Shown: positions 43,501-54,075 of the stretch, piece by piece | Numbering within the stretch: the first letter of the stretch is position 1 | Layout: every line of letters begins with the position of its first letter | Origin: Lunularia cruciata | Lineage: Eukaryota > Streptophyta > Marchantiopsida > Lunulariales > Lunulariaceae | Assembly (NCBI GenBank): GCA_948567375.1 | Contig: OX419761.1 | Span: forward strand, 56,980,501-57,044,500 | Length of the DNA stretch: 64,000 bases | Reading direction: 5' to 3' | Notes under the pieces: generated by a model | Databases searched by the model: none | Told to the model about the DNA's origin: nothing | Seen by the model: only the letters and a program-made list of their open reading frames with translations | Position numbers and translations under genes: made by a program

Positions 43501-45881
43501 TTACTTGCAGGAGGAGGGAGGAGCGCAAGTGCTGGTGGTGCCTGAACTTGCTGGGTTTCTTTGTGCAACCGTGACGCAGGTGTGTTAGAACTGAACATTT
43601 TTGTGGCGTTCTATTTCCCGTAAATGATATGATGTTTCTAGGGCACTTAAGTTATGCTTTTATCGGGAAGTTTTGAACTTAATATTATCATCACACTAGT
43701 TGAACTTTTCCCCTTGTGTGGCTTTGTCCGTGCTTCCATCGGCTTCCAGCTTGCACTTAGGATGTATCGTGCTTAAGTTTCATGTCCTTAGTAGAGTATA
43801 CGCTACAATTAAGATTTAGATTTCTTCATGTGCTCAGTACAAGTATTCCACTTTGTATCGTTGACACTTGCTCTTGTTGCAATATATCCACCTTGACCTC
43901 GTACTAGGTTGTAACAGTAGCACGTCTCTAAGCCTGGTCATCTCCTACCTATTCGTGTTGTTTCCCCTACTGACAGGTGCGTGCTGTTCCCGTGGAAACA
44001 TCTCCTATACCTCTAAGCGATCTTGAGGTCAAGATAATAAGGTGTGGTTGGAGGTTTTCAGGGTAGACATACTGCTGTGTGTACGAGAGCTGAAATTATA
44101 CCTTTGAACGTTGTTGAGGACAGAGAAGCTATTACGTAGTCTCAGATTGAGGATCTTTTGGATCTATTGCGTAGTAGATCAGTCAAGGTCCTCAGATATC
44201 TTCTTGTATGGATATCCGACCTTGGCATTAAAGACGGAAGCATACTATGCCCCAAACTGCCTTTCAAGTAGAGGATATGGATTTCCCTTATCCGCAATGG
44301 GTAAAGAAAACAACCCGAGGAACGGAAGGTGACCCTTGATACCTCGGAGACCAAGTATTTGGAGACAACGCCGGCCTTCACCGAAGATTTTCTTTGGGAG
44401 ACGTCACCCCAACAAATGATGTTGATCTCATCTAGAGGATGTTTAAAAATTGAGAAATTTTAACCAGTAGTTAATGTTATTTGACTTTATGCTTATGATA
44501 GGAAGGATGTTGTGAAAACGGTCGAGGCATCACTCCGGGTCGATGCAATAGCCAGTGCTGGGTTTCGCATGTCACGTTCGAAGCTGCAAGATACCATAAG
44601 GTACGTAGGAAGAACATGTAATATTTGCTTCTCTGTAAAAGAAGTTCCCCACAATAAACAGAATGGATTAATCTCTTTGTGTCAAAAGCAGTGGTGGAGC
44701 ATTGTTCATCAACTGGAAGGAGGTCAATAAGGGTGGAGCTACCTTGAAGTCTGGTGATGTCGTTTCTCTGCGGGGGAAAGGGAGGATAGAGGTAAAAGTT
44801 CCACCTTGTTTGGTGGTTTTGTTTGTCAAACTGACGATCATTTACTTGCAGTACTCGATTGTAGGTCACAGAGTCAGCATTAGCATTCACCGAGGATGGT
44901 ATGTAAACCCAAAGGGGAAGCTACTCATTAACAATGGTTTCTCGACGATCCGACTTTCAAATGTCGTCATAAGAGTTTTTATAGATTACGTTACTGAAAC
45001 CCAGTGTTGTACCGTGATGCTAAGAGCTTTCTTGTTACTCAAGTTGCTGGTACATGCATCAATTTGGTTGTTTCTTTCCTCCTGTTCATTGTTCGTACAG
45101 GTACTCAACATGTATACGGTACGATGGTACAAAAATGGTACTGAAGAACCAATTAAGATTCCTCTAAAATTTGGTTTTATCCTCACGACCGACTAACTCT
45201 TGACTCAATGCGCATGTTGAGCCATCTAGTGAACATGTGTATAAGAGTACTAAATTGCGTAAGAGCATTCAGTAATGCAGGTCGATTTCAATACATCAAA
45301 TAATGGCTCCCTTTCCTAGAAAATTCTTCATGCATAGCAAGAATCTATGTTCAACGCCTTTGCCGTTTGTTCTCCCGATGAACGAATTCCATTAACTACT
45401 TCTGTCCTCACCAATGTAGCCTTGAATTGGGCGAGAATTCACCGTAGTCTCTGTAATTGCTCAGGTCGTGAGGGTTGTGATTGCTTAAAAGGACTCTAAC
45501 ACACACCTGACGTGTGTGTTAAATATCATTCTCTGTGTGTCGCTGCATCTGGATGTGCCCGTTAGGTTGTAAGGTGTGTGTTTTGCGCAAGCATCTTATA
45601 GTCTTATGTCATGAATCGTTCCGGGTTCACTCGATGAAGGGTCGGATCAAAGCCATGTTTAAGGCAAATTGACAACGAAGCATGTGACTTTGTATAATAT
45701 TTCGATCATCAACGTTGCTGATCAAGGAAAGTTATAATTCAACTATCAGGATAATCTCCGTAGCTTCTGGCTTTTCATGCACATTCTTGGGACTGACAGA
45801 TTCTCTGCTGTATCGCAGATTGGAGAGATCAATGTTACGAAAAAAGGTAGATATGCTGTGGAGATCTTGAGATATTCATAA
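40567..45881 (+). CDS. Chloroplast S4-domain RNA-binding protein (photosystem II S4 family)
   Basis: Orthologue of Arabidopsis At1g53120 as I recall it, a plastid RNA-binding protein related to cyanobacterial S4 proteins and YlmH; its exact role is not settled. Ten exons join in phase with GT-AG introns: 40567-40684, 41453-41553, 41676-41807, 42623-42714, 43025-43130, 43511-43579, 43977-44041, 44502-44600, 44692-44791, 45819-45881. The product is 314 residues. The Arg/Ser/Ala-rich first 40 residues look like a transit peptide. Then SRWEVAHSSFLTPPTLHDAL, GGYSEAERCRLS, SISGNFKYDTASHGDFLGAV, LGTGIVREKVGDI and AQVLVVPEL. The S4 domain spans about 234-296 (VDAIASAGFRMSRSKLQDTI ... LKSGDVVSLRGKGRIE). 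An in-frame TAG at 40555 supports the ATG at 40567. No lesion was found; the gene looks active. Confidence 0.95.
41195..41264. repeat. 34-bp-arm hairpin in intron 1 of the S4 gene
   Basis: Arms 41195-41228 and 41231-41264 are inverted copies with only two bases between them. The three differences between the arms would all form G:U pairs in the sense RNA, so the transcript can pair over the whole length. It lies inside intron 1 (40685-41452). Confidence 0.85.
45498..45522. repeat. Short palindrome TAACACACAC / GTGTGTGTTA in intron 9
   Basis: Ten-base arms flank CTGAC, inside the 1,027-bp last intron of the S4 gene. It may be a simple-repeat by-product. Confidence 0.7.
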
Positions 45882-46893
45882 ATCGCCCTGGCAATGCATA
45901 ACATTTATTGTTCAAGCTAATTTCGTTCAAGCTAGCTCCTTACACGTTGACTAGGTTTACAGTCCTGACGCCACCCAAAAGCCTCATATCAGATCCACTT
46001 AATTGGTTGTACAGCCTGAGGTCGTACCAGTTTGGCCTTATGTCACATTTGGACATGTGCTTCGTTCAAATCCGACTAGGCAATCTTCATCTGCTGGTTG
46101 TAGATCCTTGATGTCTGTTCATCTAGGCCATCTGACATAGTCAGAGTTGTTCTTAGCACTTTCTGAACGGTTGACGACCTTGCTATAAAGTTCTCAAATG
46201 GGACGAGGGTGTAGAAACATCTTTAACTACCTAAACACACTTCTATGTGTTTTCAAGATCTTCACCCATCCCTTGTGCGCGATAGGTTGGGAAGTTCGTG
46301 AATAGAACTCGTACGGAACTGATCAGGCTCATACATGTGTTGGATAGATCTGAGGTTATTTCTGTTGCTCGTTTGGTAGTGAGAGACTGGGAATCTTTGG
46401 ATGCTTAAACTGCCAGGCATTTAGCCGCCCGGTATGTCCATAAATTTAGGTCTTTATTAGAACACAGTTTGAAGTGTAAAGTAGAAGGTATGAACTTAAC
46501 ACCACGGACTAGCTTTCTCCCTACTCCTGAAGTCTTTTAGTGACTTCAGTCCAAGCAATCCGGAATCCATGTTATCTGACAATTGTAGACCGATAAATGT
46601 ATACACACCAGTGTGAAAAACCTTGGCAACCTCTTCAGACCATATTTCGATGGAGGAGGTTCTCAAGACAGAAAATGGCGCTCGAGGGTAACGCGTCCAT
46701 GAGGTCGAGATGTATTTAGCACTGCCCACATCCGTGTCGTTGTAAAGATTTCACTCTCCTTGTAGCTTCTACAATGAGAGTGAGCTTGGGAGGTAGACGT
46801 TTAGTTCGTCATCGAGTGTGATATCTTAAAATGCTTTAGGGATATCAGCGTAGATCAGCCATAAATGTTAGCTAGTATTTTAGTGAAATCGGA
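45882..46893. other. Region downstream of the S4 gene
   Basis: Holds the S4 3' untranslated region. No further gene is recognised; the minus frame 46496-46729 has no motif. Confidence 0.45.
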
Positions 46894-46932
46894 CGACCGC
46901 GTAGAAAAAATGAAGGATGGGAAGACCCCATC
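46894..46932 (-). mobile_element. LINE copy 6, 39-bp 3' end
   Basis: CGACCGCGTAG, an A run, then TGAAGGATGGGAAGACCCCATC, identical in order to the LINE 3' end elsewhere, flanked by unrelated DNA on both sides. Another extremely short 5'-truncated end. Confidence 0.75.
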
Positions 46933-48687
46933 CTATTTTATAGTCCAACAATTATGAAGCAGGCTGGAAGCTGATCTATGAAGCAGGCTACGATATCAGT
47001 ATAGTCCCATACTGATACCGATACTGATATCGTAGTGTGCTTCTTGGATCAACTGTCTATGTTGGCAAGAATGTACCATACCACCACCGAAGGCAAGTAC
47101 TGTTGTTGCATTAATGCCAAAATCATAGATGTTGCTTTACGTGGAGGAAACACCTCTTCAGTTTTAACGTTTCTCATGTTGCAAGTTCGAAATATAGCCT
47201 AGTGCCGAACTCGGGAACTACAGCGGAGGTATCAATCATAAGGTTTTAACCTTTGTATAAGCTGATCGCAGTGGATACTTGTTTTCTGTTTTGAGGTTGT
47301 TGGAATCTGTTTCTGAACGATACTGGTGAATCGATTGATTGACCAAAGGAAAAGTGAATCAACAAAGAGCACTTTACTCTTCATTAACAGCCTTTACTAC
47401 ACATAAAGTTGAAATTTCCTCACCTCGATTGGTTTCATCTAGTCAGATGAAAGGACAACAACGAAATGAAAGCATCTTAAATAGGACTTACGTATTGGAA
47501 GGGTTTAATCGAATGTGAAGTGTTTGTTGTCCAGAAGATCGGAGTCCATGGGATTTTAGAATACATCTCATCAGCGTAATGTGGAAATGTGTCCGTAAAG
47601 GATATTTTATGTCTTCCTTCAAGGTCTCTCCGTACTCATAATATGTTGTAATATGCTAGAAATACACTCAAAGGAACTACAAGGGTTTATCAAGACTTTT
47701 AAATATCACCTAGAACTTTGAGATATGGATATCCTCGGTAATATATTCATCCACACATACTTAGACTTTTATACTAATTTCGTCTTGCACATTTTTTGTA
47801 TACATTACATATCATGCATCTTATCTGCACCCAATGAGTTCTGGATCCCCCGTTCCTTGAACGGCTTCTGTCCTCATTTTTCAATATCACATCTTTTCGA
47901 GGTGTGCATGTGTTTTAGATGAATCTTGTATCTTTAAAAAGGTGTATTTATACCTCTATATCCAAAACCTCTAGTGTTGCTTTTGAGAAGATATAGCTTT
48001 CTCTTTAACTAGAAGTCCCCTTGTAGTAGATGGAACTTCTCTGTTAGTTCAATGGGTGATAGTTTTGTATTCATCATAGTTTTTCTTTTTCATGTATAAT
48101 ATGCAAAAGTTCCAATATAACTATATAAACTTATGATTACTCATGTAAACAACAATACGATCTCATATTTTCAAATCCCTCGAGATCCAAAATTTCAAGT
48201 GAAACGAAATATAAACTTATACATTAGATTTTTCTTTATAATTTAATAACGTAACTAACTACTAATCCAAATATTTTAAAAATCATTCTTATCATTTTTG
48301 AATAAGTTGCAACATCATTTTTTACAATTTTTTATAGTCTTAAGTTCCTTGTTTGTCCTTGTTATTACCCCCTTATTTACACACTATGATACACATTTGA
48401 AATGTGCATGTTCTCGTTATAGATCATTTTTATTTCTAACTATTTTTTATTAATTTAACATCAAAATTATTCTAGATAGTTATTATATTTTATATTTTTT
48501 GATGTCCTAAAACAGCTTTTCTTAAGTTGTGTTTGATTTTAATATTTAATTTATCTATGAAGAAAGAAAATTAGATAATCATCTTGGCTAAATTTGTCTT
48601 TTCATAAGAATAGACTATGAATATATAGGAAAAGAAAGCAGAATCCGTTCTTCTAATAGGGATCAAGAATCCACTAAATTGTGAAAG
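46933..48687. other. Intergenic region turning AT-rich
   Basis: No gene recognised. Contains an inverted repeat at 46988-47035. From about 47700 the composition becomes strongly AT-rich. Confidence 0.4.
46988..47035. repeat. Inverted repeat CTACGATATCAGTAT
   Basis: The 15-bp arms 46988-47002 and 47021-47035 are perfect, with an 18-base loop that itself carries ATACTGAT. A nearby direct repeat, 'tatgaagcaggct', occurs twice just before the left arm. Confidence 0.8.
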
Positions 48688-49114
48688 GTGACCGAGTAAG
48701 ATAACAAGAAGAATGGAAAGTCCCATGTAGTCATATAAGGATAAGTCATAAGAGGTAAAATGAAGCTAAACTCCAATAGCATCTATATGAAAAATTTGCA
48801 TACACACTTAAGATGTCTTAACGTGACTGCGGAAGACAACAAGAAGAATGGGAAGATCCCATCTAGCCATATAAGGATAAGACATAAGAGGTAAAATGAA
48901 GTTAAGCTCCAATAGTATCTATATGAAAAATTTGCCTTACTACACCTAAAATGTCTTAGCTATGTAAGGTGTATGGTTTACAAATTATTGGAGTAATCAA
49001 AGAAATATCATCTAGTGTGATTGCTTTCCCATGGATTGCATTAGCAAGTCCTCTTTGTAGAGAATAAACATATTCTATCTAAAATACACTACAAAATAGG
49101 AGAGTGATATCCAC
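48688..49114 (-). mobile_element. LINE copy 7, two 3' ends in tandem
   Basis: Two LINE 3' ends follow each other in the same orientation: 48688-48820 and 48822-49114. Each starts with a GTGAC(C/T)G-like end, then 'aacaagaagaatgg-aag-tcccat' and 'aaggataag-cataagaggtaaaatgaag'. The second continues into the C-terminal coding part. They are more diverged than the other copies. Confidence 0.75.
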
Positions 49115-49819
49115 TAAATGTACATAAAATGCATCAACAACACTCAAATCTCTCAATATTTTCATAATACAAGAGTGTTCTTTTTATATAAAATATATAT
49201 TATGTATATGGATAATTTGGAGGCTTGTTATTAAATATATGGGTCCACTTGGTTCTATAGCACTTCTCCTTCATATCACACAATGCAAACATTGGTGGTT
49301 TCAATCTTAAGTTTACTAGTACCTATAGAATTTCACAAAGGATTTTATGAGTAACTTATAAAATTGGATGGGTATTATTCAAGGGGATCCAAAAGATTTA
49401 AAGGGTAGAATATAGAATTATGTGAAATTTTTATGGGAAATTTGTATAGTGACCCGTAGCTATAGCTTTGTATGGCTTATATGTATTCTATAAAAATTAA
49501 TAAGAACACTAATTAAAGTACTTTCCATTCAAGTTTGAATTGTATTAGGACACTAAAGTCCTTGCGCTTGGAGAATTAAGAGCATCCTCACCATATCCTC
49601 TTCACTTTGCCTTTCATCAATGATGTGCAATAACTTGTGAAATTAACAATTTGCAAAATCCAAAGTTGTGAAAGAGCAAAATTCTTATGAATTCAGAGCA
49701 ACAAAAAGAGTGGGGTGGGATTTGAGATTAGAGAAATGCAATGCAATAGTAATCATCAACAACTCAATAGGAAAATTGCAAATCTATCAAGAGGAGTATT
49801 TGATCTAAGGTAGAAGATG
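49115..49819. other. AT-rich intergenic region
   Basis: No gene or clear repeat recognised. Confidence 0.4.
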
Positions 49820-50134
49820 ATAATTTTGATGAGTGGACAGATGAGTGGAGTTTAGATGATTGGATTGAAGACAAAGACTACACAATTGATCTATTATTAA
49901 GGTATTGGGAGTTTAAAAATGGCCAAATATATTTGCAACCTAGAGTCTTCTATTGCTGTAGTTCTAAATTTGTTACAAGATATTTCAAAGATATTGATCT
50001 GAGAGCATTTAGACAACTCATGTGTATGGATTTAGAGTCATTATATGCCTTGGTGGATGTTATTAAAGTTCATCCAATTTTAGAAAAATATATAGGAGTT
50101 TCAAAAGCCCAATGTTATTTGCTAAAGGAATTGT
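49820..50134 (+). pseudogene. Possible PIF/Harbinger transposase fragment
   Basis: A frame starting before the first ATG (DDNFDEWTDEWSLDDWIEDK...) and ending at TGA 50134 contains RAFRQLMCMDLESLYALVDV followed by HPILEKYIGVSKAQ. This resembles the N-terminal helical part of HARBI1-type transposases (FR..FRM...F..L...I..HPVF). No DDE domain is recognisable downstream, only frames full of stops. Weak assignment. Confidence 0.3.
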
Positions 50135-51318
50135 GAGTACAACTCAAGGACCCAATAGAAATTCTTACTTGTTAAAATGGATTAGTGTATGTATAGTTCT
50201 ACACAAACTTTTAATAAACCAATCTTATATGTGGTTAGAGGATGATGGTGATTTATAGAGGAATTCAATATAGAAGTTATATACATAGTCCTTTGCTTGT
50301 GTATGTGCTTGAGTGACACAAACTCAAGACTAGAAATATGGTTGTGTAAAAATCTCTTGCTTTCAACATGCAATTGGATGGACTTTTGAATCCATGATAA
50401 TTAATGGCTTGGTGCACTTGTATGCTATTTACTTTGCAAAATGGTATGTATTTTATATATGTATTTGGTGTATTTTATGTTCAATATCTATGGAGTACAC
50501 ATGAGTGTAAGTTGATGTGCATGTTGGGTATGTAGGAGGTGGTTGTTGGTGTGTGAGGGTTGCATGAGAGTGCACAATAGTGTGCATTAGGTTACCCAAA
50601 ATACATAATAGGGTGAGCTAAGGAGCATTATAGGGTACATAAGAAGTACAAGTAGTGTTGTTGCATTGGGTGCTGCATTAGGTATCACGAGCAAATTTGA
50701 GAAGGCTTTTCAAAGACATTGAAAATTTCAAACTTTTCTAGAAGACTAGCTTGAAAGATCAACTTGAGAGATTCATGAAAGACAAAGAGAGTTTTGAGTT
50801 CACATTTAATTTTAGATGGCAAAAATCCTTGGTTATGAATGATTGATGGATGATGAGAACATGGAGTGCTTTAATGAAGAAGATTGACTGTTTGGTTTCC
50901 AAACTATTGGTGATCACATGACCTACCTATCAAATGGTGCTAGTTGGATAAGACCTAAGTGAGAGATAGATTCCATGGAGGTAATTCAAAATGTTGACTT
51001 GGATACTATGGGCTTGAAAATTTGCATTGGGATGAAATACTCATGACCAAATTGAGTTTTAATCCTCTTAAGTTAAATTTTCCAATCTCATTTTCAGTTC
51101 ACTAATGTTAATTACCTCAAACTATCAAAGATTTTGTCAATTGTCCATTATCACACTACAAACCTATCCCAACCCCCATGTTTTGCACAATTTCTATGCA
51201 AAACACTCTTGAGCACTCACCCATACCCTTATTGCATCATAATACATCCCAAAAAACACCTAAGTGCACCCCGTCATTTGTTTTGCCCCTAAGTGAACCT
51301 TGTCTATTCCAATTGTAA
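50135..51318. other. AT-rich intergenic region
   Basis: No gene recognised. A stretch near 50570-50690 repeats 'gtgcattaggt' and 'gggtgagc / gggtacat' phrases in a degenerate way. Confidence 0.4.
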
Positions 51319-51905
51319 TGTTCCAAGGATAGGAGAAACCCCAAGAGAAACACAAGAGGAGAAACACAAGGTTTAATTCTTCAATACCCCGATGCTCCAA
51401 AGGAGCCCCTTGTCTTTATTATATAGCAAAGAGAATCCCCTCAAAGTGAGCTACACCCTTAGATTAGATAAATGGATTTGTAATATATAAGTAAGCTATA
51501 CCTTTAGATTAGATGCATGGATTAGTGACATGTCAATTCTTGTCCTATTTGGTTGGCTGAACAAGTTTGACTAAAAGGAATCTCTAGTGAATCTTCATGT
51601 AAGAAGCTCAGAATAGCATGGGTGAGATATTGTTTGAAAGATCTCAACAAGACAAATAGAGAGAAGGTCATGCCTATTCCCAAAAGGAAAGAGGGGCATA
51701 CTTAATTTTTTGAGGCCTAATTTTTTTGTTTAGGCCACCAAAATTACCTTTGAAGTTTATGAGGTGTTTTTGGCCTTTGCCCTAATAGTGGAAGTCCTCT
51801 TTTGGTGACACCTTTATCTGATATACTTATCATGTATAACATCACTAAAGATATTACCAAGCTAATTTCAGTCTCTAGATAATTTATCTAGCTAATGGTA
51901 TTACA
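51319..51905 (-). mobile_element. Solo LTR-like repeat B
   Basis: A 587-bp inverted, diverged copy of the repeat at 9357-9938: on its own strand it starts TGTAATACC and ends CCTTGGAACA, with the same TATATAATAAAGACAAGG block. Flanking bases (TGTAA and CTAGT) do not match, so no target duplication is visible. No coding region is attached. Confidence 0.6.
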
Positions 51906-53628
51906 CTAGTGCATCCTATTTTTTTTCTTGAGTGCACTTTGCAAAATACCAATCTACCCCAACACACCTAGTTTCTACCACCCCAATGCAATCCAATGAA
52001 TTCTTGCACTCCATTGCATACTCCATTTATTTTTTCCCTTTTCTTGAATTTTATCTTTATCTTTATCTTTATCTTTGTTTTTGGTTTTTTATTTTTAAGT
52101 TATCTTTATACATTGAGTTTTTCAACACTTGGGACCATCAAACTCAAACAAGGAGACTTTGTGAAAGACCTTTCAATCTCATAATTATCATAATTAGGGA
52201 GGCATTCACTTTGTAGAGGAGTTAGACAAAGAAGAGAAGGCCTATTCCTTACTTGGCAATGGAGGATTTGTTCCTTCTGCATGACAAAACCACTAGGAGA
52301 TATATTAGGCAAAGTTGATGATGCTTGCCATTGAGGTGTAGTTAGTGGTCTTATAGAGGTAAATCTACCATATAAATGGTCAATGGTTTAAGGTGACATT
52401 TGTAGGATAGATTCTTGCACATCTTTTTGTAGAAAGAGGTGTCATCAATGAGGATTAAGCATCATACAAGAGCAATAGAGAGGAAGAGGAGGAAGCCTTT
52501 TCCCAACAATGCAGCAGAGGAGGAGGAGGAGAATCAAGATCAAAATTAGGATCAAGAGTGTGAATGCAAGTAAATTTTAAGTTTATCTCTTACTTTATGT
52601 TTTTGCTTATGTATACACTTTTTACACTTAATAAATGAAATTTCTCAAGTTCTTATTGGTTTTATTCCAATATGTTGGTTTGATGCTGATAATTAATTAT
52701 GCACAAGTCAACATCCCTATTTTTACACTCTCAAGGAAAATGCATTTGATGGTGGAGTAATGAGTTCCCATGTTGACCATCTAGAATCTAGAGGACCTTA
52801 CATTTCATGGTGGAGTAGTGAGATTTGATGCAGAGGAGCATATGGTAGACATTAAGGTTTAGATTTAGCTTTTTCAAGACACATATAATCCTTAAGAAAA
52901 TTTATAGGTTGTTTGTAAATTTTTATGGATAGTGCATAAGAGTAATCTAAGTTTTTATAGCTAAAAGTTCATAGCCATAAGAAAATTTATGGGTAATATA
53001 AAACATGACTAAGCTTTTTATGGGCTATAGAATCACTGGTAAAATCTATCACCTAAATTTGAAATATATAACACTTAAATCTGTACATTCTTGCTCAAAA
53101 CCTAAGATTTTATAGGAAATTTCTATTTCTACTCAAGTCTTCTCTATGGATATCCATATAATATTTAATTGTTGTCCCTAAAAGTTTGTAGGATTGATCA
53201 ATCTGAGATCTACCCTCCATTGTAAGGTAAGAGCATGATGAGGAGCCACCACCATACCTTGGTATGAGCTCTCTCTCTCTAGAGAGAGAGTTCAAAAGGA
53301 GTGAGCTAGAAGACAAGGATCACCTTCTTATTAAGAGAGAGTGAAGGCTAGTAGAGAGAGAAGATCACTTCATGAGAGAGAGAGTGAGGGAGAGAGAGAG
53401 CAAAGAGATAAGTGGAGTTAGATAGGCTTCTGGTAAAGAGACAAGCTTTGGCTGAAGGTTATGGACTTAAGGAGGAATTTTATATTAGAAAATTTTGTTT
53501 TACTATGGCTTGAATAAAGGAGACCTAAGAAAATCCAAATGAGGCTTGGAATTCATGTGTTGAACTAGAGATATGGGTTCTCAAACAAGCAATATAGAGA
53601 GTGTCATTCATGAGACTCAGACTAGTGA
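51906..53628. other. AT-rich region with simple repeats
   Basis: No gene recognised. It holds a (TTTATC)n run at about 52050-52078, GA-rich microsatellites at about 53335-53410, and a CT/AG palindrome (GAGCTCTCTCTCTCTAGAGA...) at about 53267-53291. Confidence 0.5.
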
Positions 53629-54075
53629 TGTAAAAGACCAAGGAGAGAAATAGAAGAATGAAAGATTAAAGTGAAAGATCACATTGGTACTCTCAAATGA
53701 GGGAAACTACAAATGCATAACAAGAGCTTGGGCTTTGGTATTTATAAGGAATATACAAGGATGTTGAGGAGCTTCTCAAGAAGCTTCCTTCTAGAAGCTG
53801 TCTACTTGGCATGCAAGATAAACTAGTAAGAAAACTTCCCAAGAAGCTTCCTTCTATAAACCACCTACTTGGCATGCAAGCTAAGCTAGTTGGGAAACTT
53901 CCCAAGAAGCTTCCTCTTAGAAATCATCACTTGGCATGCACATTACCCAATACTTGGAAGGTACCAAGTAGGTTCCTAGATGTTTCTAGAATATTCTTAT
54001 AATTCTTGGCTAGTTTGGCCTATTTGCTACTTCATTAGTCTTGACTAACTCATTTTTAAACTCCATATTATTACA
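53629..54075 (-). repeat. 3' LTR of chromovirus 2
   Basis: 447 bp. It carries the same palindromic AAGCTTCC / GCATGCCAAG blocks as the LTRs of element 1 and a TATTTATA block on the minus strand. Confidence 0.85.

Noticed and set aside
44702-45196. 164-codon plus-strand frame
   Set aside because: It reads through exon 9 of the S4 gene into the intron; only the first 90 bases or so are coding, and the last exon lies at 45819-45881.
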